From NCBI GenBank assembly GCA_028688275.1, contig JAQTYN010000036.1:1-35139 (forward strand): 35,139 bases of DNA, written 5' to 3'. Position 1 is the first letter of the stretch; every line of letters starts with the position of its first letter. The notes below the pieces were generated by a model that saw only the letters and a list, made by a program, of their open reading frames with translations, made no database searches and was not told the DNA's origin. The stretch comes from Gallionella sp. Its GTDB lineage: Bacteria > Pseudomonadota > Gammaproteobacteria > Burkholderiales > Gallionellaceae. The translations under genes were made by a program, and so were the position numbers. Below are positions 1 to 8,203 of the stretch, piece by piece.

Positions 1-168
1 GGGATGAATTGATGAAATTTATGGCTCTCAAAAATAGCGTCCACCTCAATTCTTCCTGATTATTAAGCGGTGAAAATGGACTTCGGAAAATTAAACTTTA
101 GGAGAAATTTGAATTGAGAATTGCTGCACTATTCACCGATTCAACCTACCAACTGCGATACCACGCAT

Positions 169-1551
169 TTATCTAACGCACCTGACGTAGTTGTCAATCC
201 GCACCGCATCGTTCTGCCCGCCCAAGGAGGTGTAATCCGTAGGATTGCCCGTCTTTGGGTCGGCGCGTTGCGCGCCTGCACCGTGTGTGTCCACACCTTG
301 CGCAGAGGTACATTTTCCGAAGCAAATATAAGATGCCATGCGGGTATTGTCGCCATGGGTGGTACTCGACCAGTACCAACCGTTGCGGTCTGTCTGGGTA
401 AACACACTGGTGTCAATTGCGGGATCATTGCGCGAGTAATCAACGATGCTTTGCAGCTCCTTCACATTGGGCAAACGCCAATCCTGCTTGCCTGCCAGAT
501 TCAACGTGCTGCAATAATGCAACGCATCAGACCAGTCACGCGTCTTGCCGTCGTCAGCTTGTTGCCAGACCAGTCCTGTCGCGGCATCGTTCACCGTGCC
601 GTTGTTGTTTTTCTGAAAATGGTTGTGCGTTAAATAGGCAGCACCTCGCACACAACGATGGAACAAGGTGAACGGCCCTGAGGTCGGCGCATTTTTGATA
701 TGACCGTCGAAGAAGTTAAAGAAGAATGCCGCTTCCACCCCGCGCCCCATATGATTGCCCGTGTAAATCGTGCTTGTCCAAGTTTGCCCCATCATTTCGG
801 GATGATGCGAGGCTTCGCGCCCCATGTCGTCCGCCGCGCTGGGATAGGACATCTCAAAATAACGACTATCCAGATAGAAACGCCCAGAGCCTTGCGAGCC
901 GCTGAAATCGGCGATGGAGAATAATTCTTTCAGCGAGGGTAAACGCCAGTCATTTTTGCCGCCGAGTACCAGCGATTCGCAATCACGCTTGGCTTCGTCA
1001 TAGCCCACGCGTTTAGCGTTGTGCGCCTTTTGCCAGATCAGCCCCGTGTTGAGATCACTGACGGTGCCGTCTCGGCTGTCGTAATAGGCAGGCTGCGTGC
1101 CTTTGAATTGCGCATCTTGCCCGAAAAATTTCTCGCCACGTTGAGGACAAGCGATAACCGCCCCCTTGTCATCAAAACAATAAACCTGTGCCGTATCCAC
1201 CACGCGACTGGGTGCTGAAATCACATTCGCAATAGGGGCGGAACTAGGCAATGGCTGAGACACGGGACCACGCTGCTGTCCGTTGGGGCGACCCTGTGCA
1301 GGCTGAATCACGCGACCCTGCGGCGGCATTCTCCCCTCTGGCACACAAGCAAAAGCATTCGGCATCGTGCGACACGTTCCGCTGATTGTGCCGCGAGGTG
1401 CATCAAAGCGACAACTTTCACCTTGCAGCTTACCTTGGCAGGCTTGCGTCGCTTGTGCAGGCGGCATGGGTCTAAAACCTGGTTCACCGAATGCGACGGT
1501 ATCAAAAGTAAATAAACAGCATAAAATCAAAGAGAGTCCGAGAGTTCGCAT
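169..1551 (-). CDS. Exported protein with two Lcl/DUF1566 domains
   Basis: The product is about 460 residues. It begins with a clear signal peptide: basic MR, a hydrophobic LGLSLILCCLF stretch, and likely cleavage near VAFG/EP. A Cys-containing, Pro/Gln-rich spacer covers roughly residues 25-130. Two copies of the Lcl C-terminal (DUF1566) fold follow, at about 150-300 and 315-460. Each carries the family pattern GL(I/V)WQ, a Cys in the next helix, DWRLP..KEL and a terminal RCVR. Lcl domains occur in bacterial surface adhesins and glycan-binding proteins, so a surface-binding role is plausible but unproven. I chose ATG at 1551 because AAGGA lies six bases upstream; an in-frame GTG at 1554 is too close to that site. 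It follows the GGDEF-EAL gene on the same strand after 80 bases that include an inverted repeat, so it may be a separate transcript. Confidence 0.85.
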   Translation of the reverse strand: MRTLGLSLILCCLFTFDTVAFGEPGFRPMPPAQATQACQGKLQGESCRFDAPRGTISGTCRTMPNAFACVPEGRMPPQGRVIQPAQGRPNGQQRGPVSQPLPSSAPIANVISAPSRVVDTAQVYCFDDKGAVIACPQRGEKFFGQDAQFKGTQPAYYDSRDGTVSDLNTGLIWQKAHNAKRVGYDEAKRDCESLVLGGKNDWRLPSLKELFSIADFSGSQGSGRFYLDSRYFEMSYPSAADDMGREASHHPEMMGQTWTSTIYTGNHMGRGVEAAFFFNFFDGHIKNAPTSGPFTLFHRCVRGAAYLTHNHFQKNNNGTVNDAATGLVWQQADDGKTRDWSDALHYCSTLNLAGKQDWRLPNVKELQSIVDYSRNDPAIDTSVFTQTDRNGWYWSSTTHGDNTRMASYICFGKCTSAQGVDTHGAGAQRADPKTGNPTDYTSLGGQNDAVRIDNYVRCVR

Positions 1552-1570
1552 CACGTTTCCTTCGCATATT

Positions 1571-1607
1571 GAGTTGTTTGTCGTAAGTTGCTAGCGACTA
1601 ACAACTC
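1571..1607. repeat. Inverted repeat between DUF1566 and GGDEF-EAL genes
   Basis: GAGTTGTTTGTCG (1571-1583) pairs with CGACTAACAACTC (1595-1607), giving a 13-bp stem with one mismatch and an 11-base loop. It lies just beyond the stop of the minus-strand GGDEF-EAL gene and could act as its terminator. No T-run follows on the minus strand, so a rho-independent terminator is not certain. Confidence 0.4.
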
Positions 1608-1631
1608 CATCATAACTATTCAAAAAATACA

Positions 1632-3845
1632 TCAAGCAAGTTTGAGGAACGCTTCTAGTTTTGGCAACGGCAGCGGACGACTAAATAAATCCCCTTGATA
1701 CTCATGACAGCCATGCATTGCAAGAAATACGCGCTGTACTTCAGTTTCCACCCCCTCAGCGATCACGTTCATTTTAAGACCCAAGCCCAAGGTGATGATG
1801 GCACACACAATACTTTCATCGTTTTTGCTCCTCGATATATTGCGCACAAATGACTTGTCAATTTTGAGCTGATCCAGCGGCAACTGCGCGAGATAAGATA
1901 AAGACGAATAGCCTGTACCGAAATCGTCCATTGAAAAAAGCACACCCAATTGTTTGATGGCATGCATCTTGGCGATGGTGTCTTGCACGTCTTCTAGCAA
2001 CATGCTTTCCGTCAGCTCCAGTTTCAAGCGTGCTGGATTAGCACCGCTGCTCGCAAGCACGTTCTGTACCTGCTTCACAAAATCTGGCTGATTGAATTGG
2101 CGAGCACTGACATTCACCGCGATTTGCAACACACTCATCTGTGTGTCGTTCTCCCATGCTTTAATCTGCTCACTGGCGGTTTCCAACACCCAGTGTCCAA
2201 TGGGCAAAATCAAACCTGTGTCTTCTGCCAACGGGATAAACGCATCTGGCAGCACCAACCCACGTTGCGGATGCTGCCAACGCACCAGTGCCTCAACCCC
2301 CACCACCCGATGTTTTGCATCCAACTGCGGCTGGTAATACAGCCTCAGTTGTTGAAGCGCAACAACCTGACGCAGCGCAGCTTCTAGGATGCTGCGCTGT
2401 TCAAGGGCATCCTGCATCGCGGGGTCGAAAAAGTGCAGCCTATCCCGCCCCGAAGTCTTCGCCTGATACAGCGCGAGGTCGGCGTGTTTAAACAGCTCCT
2501 CCACGGTGCTCTGCGCATCGAACAAACCAATACCGATACTGGTCTTGCAATGATATTCATAGCCCCTCAGATTGAAGGGCGCGGCTAAGGCCATTCGCAA
2601 CTTATCGCCAAGAGAAGCGGCCAATAGGGCGGTCTCATCGGCCGTCTTACCTAACGTTTCCATCAGCACCACGAACTCGTCTCCCCCCTGACGCGCCACG
2701 GTATCATTTTCGCGCACACCATCGAGCAAACGTTGCGCCACATCGACCAATAGCAGGTCACCCACATCGTGACCGCGCGAGTCATTAAGTGCTTTGAAAT
2801 GATCGATGTCAATAAAAAACATGGCACCGTACATCCCGCTGCGTGCGGTGGCGATAATGGCCTGATCCAAGCGGTCTTGCAGTAAGCGACGATTGGGCAG
2901 TTTGGTCAACGAGTCATAGTAAGCCAGCCGATGTATCTCTGCCTCAGCTTCCTTATTCTGGGTGATATCGCTAAAACTACCCACGTAATGAGTGACGCGC
3001 TGCTCGGACGAATAGATAGCGGTGATATTCAGCATCTCGGCGTAAATCTGACCATTCTTGCGCTTGTTCCATATCTCGCCCTGCCAGTAACCATTCTCTT
3101 TCAGCGTGAGCCACATCTGCTGATAGAACAACGAGTCTTGACGATCCGATTGCAACATAGCGGGGGTTTTTCCGATTGCTTCGTTGGCAGTGTAACCCGT
3201 CAATTGGGTAAAGGCAGGATTGACCCGTTGAATCACGCCCTCGGAGTTGGTGATCATTATCCCATTCTGGGTTAAGAACGCCACGGCGGCGATGCGCAAT
3301 TCTTCCTCTATCAATTTGCGTTCAGTAATGTCGATCAACGTGCTGCGCACCGTTGCACCGTTGCTCACACAATCGAGCTGCGCCTGAAACACCGTGTCAT
3401 CGCCACGCAGTAATGACAGCTCGATGCTTATTTTCTCAGTGCGATTTTTGACTGCCTTAAAATGGCGTACCCACCTATCCTTATCATCGTCTATCAGCCA
3501 CATGCGCAAACTTCTATTGAGTAGCTTGTCGCGTTCTCGCCCAAGCAACGTCACTGCCGTCAGATTGATATCGGCAATCATGCCGTCCACCGTCAAGGTG
3601 AGATAGCCTACAGGTGCAAATTCATACAGATCGACAAAGCGGTCGCGAGATTCTTCTAATGCCTGCTGTGCCTGACGCAAGGCTTCGTTCTGCATCTCCA
3701 GTTCAATCTGATGTACGTGCAACTCATGTAGCAATTTCTCGGCGTGGAGTGTCCATACTTCGTGCGGCTGACTATTGCCTAACTGCGCCTCCGCCGCCGC
3801 GCGCAACGCTGAGTATGTGGATTTCATTTCGTCACTGGTTTTCAT
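1632..3845 (-). CDS. PAS-PAS-GGDEF-EAL protein (c-di-GMP cyclase/phosphodiesterase)
   Basis: This 737-residue cytosolic protein has no membrane segment. An N-terminal coiled-coil stretch (about 1-65) leads into PAS domains at roughly 65-180 and 185-300. A GGDEF domain covers about 305-465 and an EAL domain about 480-737. The cyclase site reads GGDEF and is preceded by an intact RxxD product-inhibition site (REND, five residues before). The EAL domain keeps EAL in its first motif, the Asn of VNVSARQF, the Glu of ELTES, DDFGTG, the Lys of KIDKSF, EGVE and the late Gln, so both activities look possible. Such proteins make or break cyclic di-GMP according to PAS input and set the balance of motility and biofilm. 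The ATG has AGGAG just upstream. The gene starts nine bases after the CheB-CheR gene, so the two are probably co-transcribed. Confidence 0.93.
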   Translation of the reverse strand: MKTSDEMKSTYSALRAAAEAQLGNSQPHEVWTLHAEKLLHELHVHQIELEMQNEALRQAQQALEESRDRFVDLYEFAPVGYLTLTVDGMIADINLTAVTLLGRERDKLLNRSLRMWLIDDDKDRWVRHFKAVKNRTEKISIELSLLRGDDTVFQAQLDCVSNGATVRSTLIDITERKLIEEELRIAAVAFLTQNGIMITNSEGVIQRVNPAFTQLTGYTANEAIGKTPAMLQSDRQDSLFYQQMWLTLKENGYWQGEIWNKRKNGQIYAEMLNITAIYSSEQRVTHYVGSFSDITQNKEAEAEIHRLAYYDSLTKLPNRRLLQDRLDQAIIATARSGMYGAMFFIDIDHFKALNDSRGHDVGDLLLVDVAQRLLDGVRENDTVARQGGDEFVVLMETLGKTADETALLAASLGDKLRMALAAPFNLRGYEYHCKTSIGIGLFDAQSTVEELFKHADLALYQAKTSGRDRLHFFDPAMQDALEQRSILEAALRQVVALQQLRLYYQPQLDAKHRVVGVEALVRWQHPQRGLVLPDAFIPLAEDTGLILPIGHWVLETASEQIKAWENDTQMSVLQIAVNVSARQFNQPDFVKQVQNVLASSGANPARLKLELTESMLLEDVQDTIAKMHAIKQLGVLFSMDDFGTGYSSLSYLAQLPLDQLKIDKSFVRNISRSKNDESIVCAIITLGLGLKMNVIAEGVETEVQRVFLAMHGCHEYQGDLFSRPLPLPKLEAFLKLA

Positions 3846-3853
3846 AGCAACTC

Positions 3854-6778
3854 CTAACGCTCTACATTCACCATCACTAGCAGGATAAACTCGGTATCGC
3901 CCAGCATGGTCTTAATGCGACGCGCGTTGAGCACCATGCGACGCATACCTAACATGGGAAAATTGTGCTCCATCACAAATCCCTCCATCGTTTGGTGTTG
4001 CGGCAGAATATCTTCAAGCAGTTCGCGCAAAGCAGGGATATTCCACTGACCGTTGCCCAGATCGTATATTTTTCGACCCAGCGTATCTGCGGATGAGACC
4101 TTGAAGTGTTGCAAGAATGCACGGCTGGCTGACACCACTTGCAAGTCGCTGTTTAGCACAATGAGCGGCTCAGCCACGGTATTGACAATACCCTCAGCCA
4201 GCTCGCGCGCCAGTTGCGATGCGGCAAGTTTGATTTGCTCTGCCTGACGAGCCGCGCTAATGTCGTTGAAGGTCAGAACCACGCCATCAATGACATTATC
4301 CAGCGTGCGGTAGGGTTGTATGCGCGCCAGATACCAAACACCATCATTGCTCTGCACTTCGCGTTCGCGCGGGATTAGTGTCTCCAGCACCATGCGCATT
4401 TCGTCCAGCATATTTTCGCCTTGCAGATTGCAGGTAATGTCTCCCAATGGTCGTCCCATATCGCTGGCGATGAGGCGATAGGCTTTCACTGCCTCGCGGG
4501 TGTAACTGCGGATATTCAGGTGGTAGTCCAAAAAAACAATACCTATATTGATGTTTTCCATCAGATTTTTCAAGTCGTTCTGTGAATCACTCAATTGATC
4601 AATCTTGCTGTTCAGCTCGCTGTTCACGGTGAGCGTTTCTTCATTCAGTGATTGCAGCTCTTCTTTGGAAGTCTCCAATTCCTCATTGGTGGATTGCAGT
4701 TCTTCATTGGTGGACTGTAATTCCTCGTTGCTGGATTTGAGTTCTTCGTTGGTCGCCTGTTGTTCTTCGAGAGTGGCTTGCAGATTTTCGCGTGAGTAGG
4801 AAAGTTCACGTTCCAGATGCTCGATGCGCTCAGCCTCATCAGCACCAAGCAAGCCATTTCCACTTGCGAGCCTGGTGGGCTTCACCACTTCGGCAAGTTC
4901 TTGAAAACTCACCAACAGAAACCTATCTTCTGCCTTGGATTCAGGATTGCCAGAAGGTAACAAACGCAGGCAGAAACTCAGCTTCAGCATCCCCATCTCG
5001 GTTTTGAGTGATACTTCCCGTCCCAGCGTTGGCGTGCCTTGCGAGGCTGTTAGCAGAGCACTACGTAGATCCATTTGCAGCCCATCGCGTGCCATATCCA
5101 GCAAATTGGTCGTCACCATGCCCTCAGGCTGGCGCAAGAAGCGACTGGTATCGCCATGCACATAGAGGATGTTGCCGTAACTGTCTGTCGTTACCGAGGC
5201 GGGCGCATAAGACTGCAACAGGACGCGATTGCTCAGAGCAGCGACATTTCCCAGCAAAGGCTTGCTGGTTACACCTATGGGGATGACGGCAGGTTCGGGT
5301 GTGGTCATGACTGAACTCCTGATGAGAGTAATGCTGGGCTTGCTCGCGGTGTTACATGCGCGATATAGCTTCCACTTGCGGTTGAGCGGTTTAAACAGAT
5401 GGGTATAGTGAGCAATGCTTTCCGAACTGGACAGAAATAACACCCCGTCAGGCTTGAGCGCGTAATGAAAATTGGGAATCAACCGACTCTGCTGCTCAGC
5501 TTCCAGATAGATCATCAGATTGCGACAACTGAGCAGATCGAGTCGGGTGAATGGCGGGTCTTTGATAACGCTCTGCACAGCGAACACCACCATCTCGCGA
5601 ATAGATTTCTTGATCTTGTAGCCACCCGCGTCATTGATAAAGAAGCGGCTCAGTCGCTCGGGCGACACATTCTGCGCAATAGCAGCGGGATAAAATCCAC
5701 TACGCGCCGTGTTAATAGCCTCTTCATCTAGGTCGGTAGCATAGATCTGTACTTTGAAATCCTTGTGCGCCTCATCCATCAACTCGCGAAATAGGATGGC
5801 GATGGAATAAGCCTCCTCTCCAGTGGCACAGCCCGCCACCCACACGCGGAATACATAATTATCTGGTTTATCTGCCAACAAAGCGGGCAAAATGTCATTT
5901 TTGAGCGATGCGAAAGCTTCTGCATCGCGAAAAAAACAGGTGACATTGATCAACAATTCTTTGAATAAGGTATGCACTTCAGTCGGATTCTGTTTGAGGA
6001 AGCGCGCATACACCGCGATGTCGTCGATGTGGTGCAACGCCATCCTGCGCTCGATGCGGCGACTGATGGTGCTCTTTTTGTAGAGCGAAAAATCATGACC
6101 TGTGCTGCTGCGTATTTGTTGCAATATCAGGTTCAAGCTGCTCAATGTATCGCCCATTAAAGATGGCGGCACTTTAATGCGTAAACCCGATTGGTGTGCG
6201 AGTTCCTGCAACTTCGCTGGCATGTCCGCCACTGGCAAGATATGTGTGGCGTACCCTGCCGTGATGGCACTTTGCGGCATGCCATCAAATTTGGCCGTGG
6301 AAGGTTTTTGCACCATGCACACGCCGCCCGCTTCAAGGATGGCGCGCAGTCCGAGTGTGCCATCTGATGCGGTGCCAGAAAGAATAATGCCAATGGCATG
6401 CTCTACTTGATCTTCTGCCAGCGAGCGAAAAAATCCGTCTATGGGTAGACGTTGACCACGCACTTTGTCAGGATGGGAAAGTTGCAACGCGCCGTTCAGC
6501 AGAGACATGTCGCTGTCAGGTGGGATGACGTAAACGTGGTTAGGTTCGACGCGCGCTTGATCGTGTGCCTGCGCCACGGGCATCGCCGTACAGCGTTGCA
6601 AAATTTCGGTGAGCAAACTGTGATGATCGGGAGAAAGGTGGGACACCAGCACAAAGGCCATGCCTGTGTCGGATGGGCACGCTTTGAAAAAGTCCTCGAA
6701 TGCCTCCAAACCGCCCGCAGAAGCACCAATACCAACAATCGGAAAATCAACAGCAACAGCTGGCACAGTTTCACCCAT
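3854..6778 (-). CDS. CheB-CheR fusion with coiled coil and PAS domains
   Basis: This 974-residue protein joins chemoreceptor-modifying enzymes. A CheB methylesterase domain (about 12-190) shows the catalytic Ser20 (GASAGG), His47 and Asp139 (GTASDGT). The CheR methyltransferase follows at about 215-475, with the SAM-binding stretch VAGCATGEEAYS and the LDLLSCRNLMIYL segment. A long Glu/Asn/Ser heptad coiled coil covers about 650-730. PAS-type domains near 735-850 and 870-974 end the protein. There is no receiver domain, so control probably comes through the PAS and coiled-coil parts rather than phosphorylation. No MCP, CheA or CheW gene lies in the window. In this family such fusions often serve non-flagellar pathways; here the adjacent GGDEF-EAL gene suggests a link to c-di-GMP. 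The Shine-Dalgarno site before ATG 6778 is weak. Confidence 0.93.
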   Translation of the reverse strand: MGETVPAVAVDFPIVGIGASAGGLEAFEDFFKACPSDTGMAFVLVSHLSPDHHSLLTEILQRCTAMPVAQAHDQARVEPNHVYVIPPDSDMSLLNGALQLSHPDKVRGQRLPIDGFFRSLAEDQVEHAIGIILSGTASDGTLGLRAILEAGGVCMVQKPSTAKFDGMPQSAITAGYATHILPVADMPAKLQELAHQSGLRIKVPPSLMGDTLSSLNLILQQIRSSTGHDFSLYKKSTISRRIERRMALHHIDDIAVYARFLKQNPTEVHTLFKELLINVTCFFRDAEAFASLKNDILPALLADKPDNYVFRVWVAGCATGEEAYSIAILFRELMDEAHKDFKVQIYATDLDEEAINTARSGFYPAAIAQNVSPERLSRFFINDAGGYKIKKSIREMVVFAVQSVIKDPPFTRLDLLSCRNLMIYLEAEQQSRLIPNFHYALKPDGVLFLSSSESIAHYTHLFKPLNRKWKLYRACNTASKPSITLIRSSVMTTPEPAVIPIGVTSKPLLGNVAALSNRVLLQSYAPASVTTDSYGNILYVHGDTSRFLRQPEGMVTTNLLDMARDGLQMDLRSALLTASQGTPTLGREVSLKTEMGMLKLSFCLRLLPSGNPESKAEDRFLLVSFQELAEVVKPTRLASGNGLLGADEAERIEHLERELSYSRENLQATLEEQQATNEELKSSNEELQSTNEELQSTNEELETSKEELQSLNEETLTVNSELNSKIDQLSDSQNDLKNLMENINIGIVFLDYHLNIRSYTREAVKAYRLIASDMGRPLGDITCNLQGENMLDEMRMVLETLIPREREVQSNDGVWYLARIQPYRTLDNVIDGVVLTFNDISAARQAEQIKLAASQLARELAEGIVNTVAEPLIVLNSDLQVVSASRAFLQHFKVSSADTLGRKIYDLGNGQWNIPALRELLEDILPQHQTMEGFVMEHNFPMLGMRRMVLNARRIKTMLGDTEFILLVMVNVER

Positions 6779-6918
6779 AATATTGACTAACTGACGACGC
6801 AGCTGAGGTGAGTTCGAGTAGATAACTAAAGTAGTTTTGGGTGGTCACGGAAATTTCTTTCTACTTGTGATAACGCGCATGTGTTGAATCAAACAACCAT
6901 CACCACCCTATTTTGTAT

Positions 6919-6957
6919 TTTCAAGGACTGGTTTGTTCCTTTAACCAGTCCTTGAAA
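6919..6957. repeat. Perfect 15-bp inverted repeat downstream of sucB
   Basis: TTTCAAGGACTGGTT (6919-6933) and AACCAGTCCTTGAAA (6943-6957) are exact reverse complements around a 9-base loop. It lies about 85 bases past the sucB stop and upstream of the minus-strand CheB-CheR gene. It may end the long TCA transcript or protect its 3' end. Neither side has a clear T-run, so I do not call it an intrinsic terminator. Confidence 0.6.
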
Positions 6958-7035
6958 TGGGATGGGTAATCCATCGAACTTTCATAACTTATGTAGCAGC
7001 TTTATTCATATTGATGGATCAAGCTTCCCATCCCA
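6958..7035. repeat. Imperfect long inverted repeat next to sucB stop
   Basis: TGGGATGGG (6958-6966) pairs with CCCATCCCA (7027-7035), and ATCCATC (6969-6975) pairs with GATGGAT (7013-7019), around an AT-rich centre. It directly abuts the 15-bp inverted repeat and ends five bases from the sucB stop codon, so the operon 3' region would fold into two adjacent hairpins. Confidence 0.5.
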
Positions 7036-7039
7036 TTTG

Positions 7040-8203
7040 CTACAAATCCAATAATATTCTTTCTGGATTTTCAAGGGTTTCCTTGATAGACACCAAGAAC
7101 TGCACGGCTTCGCGACCGTCAATAATGCGGTGGTCGTAAGAGACGGCGAAGTAGTTAATCGGACGAATGACGATTTGTCCATTTTCGACCACGGCGCGTT
7201 CTTTGGTGGCGTGTATGCCTAAAATCGCGGATTGCGGGGGGTTGATAATCGGGGTGGAGAGCATGGAGCCGAACACGCCGCCATTGGAAACGGTAAATGT
7301 GCCGCCCGTGAGTTCTTCTAAGGTCAATTTGCCGACTTTGGCGCGTGCTGCAAATTCAGCAATTTGCTTTTCAATTTCAGCAAAAGACAGTTGATCCGCA
7401 TCCCGCACAATCGGCACCACCAAGCCGCGTTCGCTGCCAATGGCTACGCCGATGTCGAAATAACCGTGGTAAATGATGTCGTTACCATCCACAGATGCGT
7501 TGATGATGGGGAATTTTTGCAGGGCGATGACCACGGCTTTGACAAAAAATGAGGAAAACCCTAGCTTTACACCATGCTTTTTCTCGAAGATGTCTTTGTA
7601 GCGGGTGCGCAACTCCATCACGGGCTGCATATTGATCTCGTTAAACGTAGTCAAAATTGCAGCACTTTGTTGCGACTGCAACAGCCGTTCGGCGATGCGT
7701 TGACGGATACGGGTCATCGGCACGCGTTGTTCTGGGCGACTGCCAGCCAGTACAATAGGTGCTGCGGGTTCAGTCGGACTCACCAAAACAGGCGAAGCTG
7801 TCACCACCGCTGCGAGCACATCTTCTTTGGTGATGCGTCCATTGCGTCCCGTGCCGTGCAGACTGTGTGCATCCACTTCTTGTTCGCGGGCTAATTTGCG
7901 CACTGAAGGGGATGCTGCCCCAGCAGATTCAACCTCGGCAGCAACCGCAGTTTGTGCGACGGCGGCGGTGTCGATTTCGGCAATCAATTCACCACTCCCA
8001 ACTTGCTCGCCATTGTTTTTGAGGATGCGTACCAAGGTGCCACTTTTGCCCGCTGGCAATTCCAAGACCACTTTATCGGTTTCAACATCAATCAGGTTCT
8101 CACCTTCTTGTACTTGATCGCCCACTTTTTTATGCCAAACCACTAAGGTGGCTTCGGTAACGGATTCTGATAATTGGGGGACTTTAACTTCAATGATACT
8201 CAT
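7040..8203 (-). CDS. sucB: 2-oxoglutarate dehydrogenase E2, dihydrolipoamide succinyltransferase
   Basis: The E2 core of the 2-oxoglutarate dehydrogenase complex moves the succinyl group from the lipoyl arm to CoA. The N-terminal lipoyl domain (about 1-77) has the modified lysine Lys44 in ETDKV. An Ala/Pro/Val-rich linker leads to the E3-binding domain near residues 100-135 (SPSVRKLAREQEVD...GRITKEDV). The catalytic acyltransferase domain ends with the active-site SYDHRIIDGREAV. At 387 residues it is slightly shorter than the E. coli enzyme. Its ATG overlaps the sucA stop by four bases (ATGA), so translation is probably coupled. It is the last gene of the operon. No E3 (lpd) gene or sucCD follows, so those subunits must be encoded elsewhere. 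Confidence 0.97.
   Translation of the reverse strand: MSIIEVKVPQLSESVTEATLVVWHKKVGDQVQEGENLIDVETDKVVLELPAGKSGTLVRILKNNGEQVGSGELIAEIDTAAVAQTAVAAEVESAGAASPSVRKLAREQEVDAHSLHGTGRNGRITKEDVLAAVVTASPVLVSPTEPAAPIVLAGSRPEQRVPMTRIRQRIAERLLQSQQSAAILTTFNEINMQPVMELRTRYKDIFEKKHGVKLGFSSFFVKAVVIALQKFPIINASVDGNDIIYHGYFDIGVAIGSERGLVVPIVRDADQLSFAEIEKQIAEFAARAKVGKLTLEELTGGTFTVSNGGVFGSMLSTPIINPPQSAILGIHATKERAVVENGQIVIRPINYFAVSYDHRIIDGREAVQFLVSIKETLENPERILLDL

Noticed and set aside
4605-4799. Tandem-repeat-like DNA
   Set aside because: It is the heptad coiled-coil coding part of the CheB-CheR gene, not a separate repeat.
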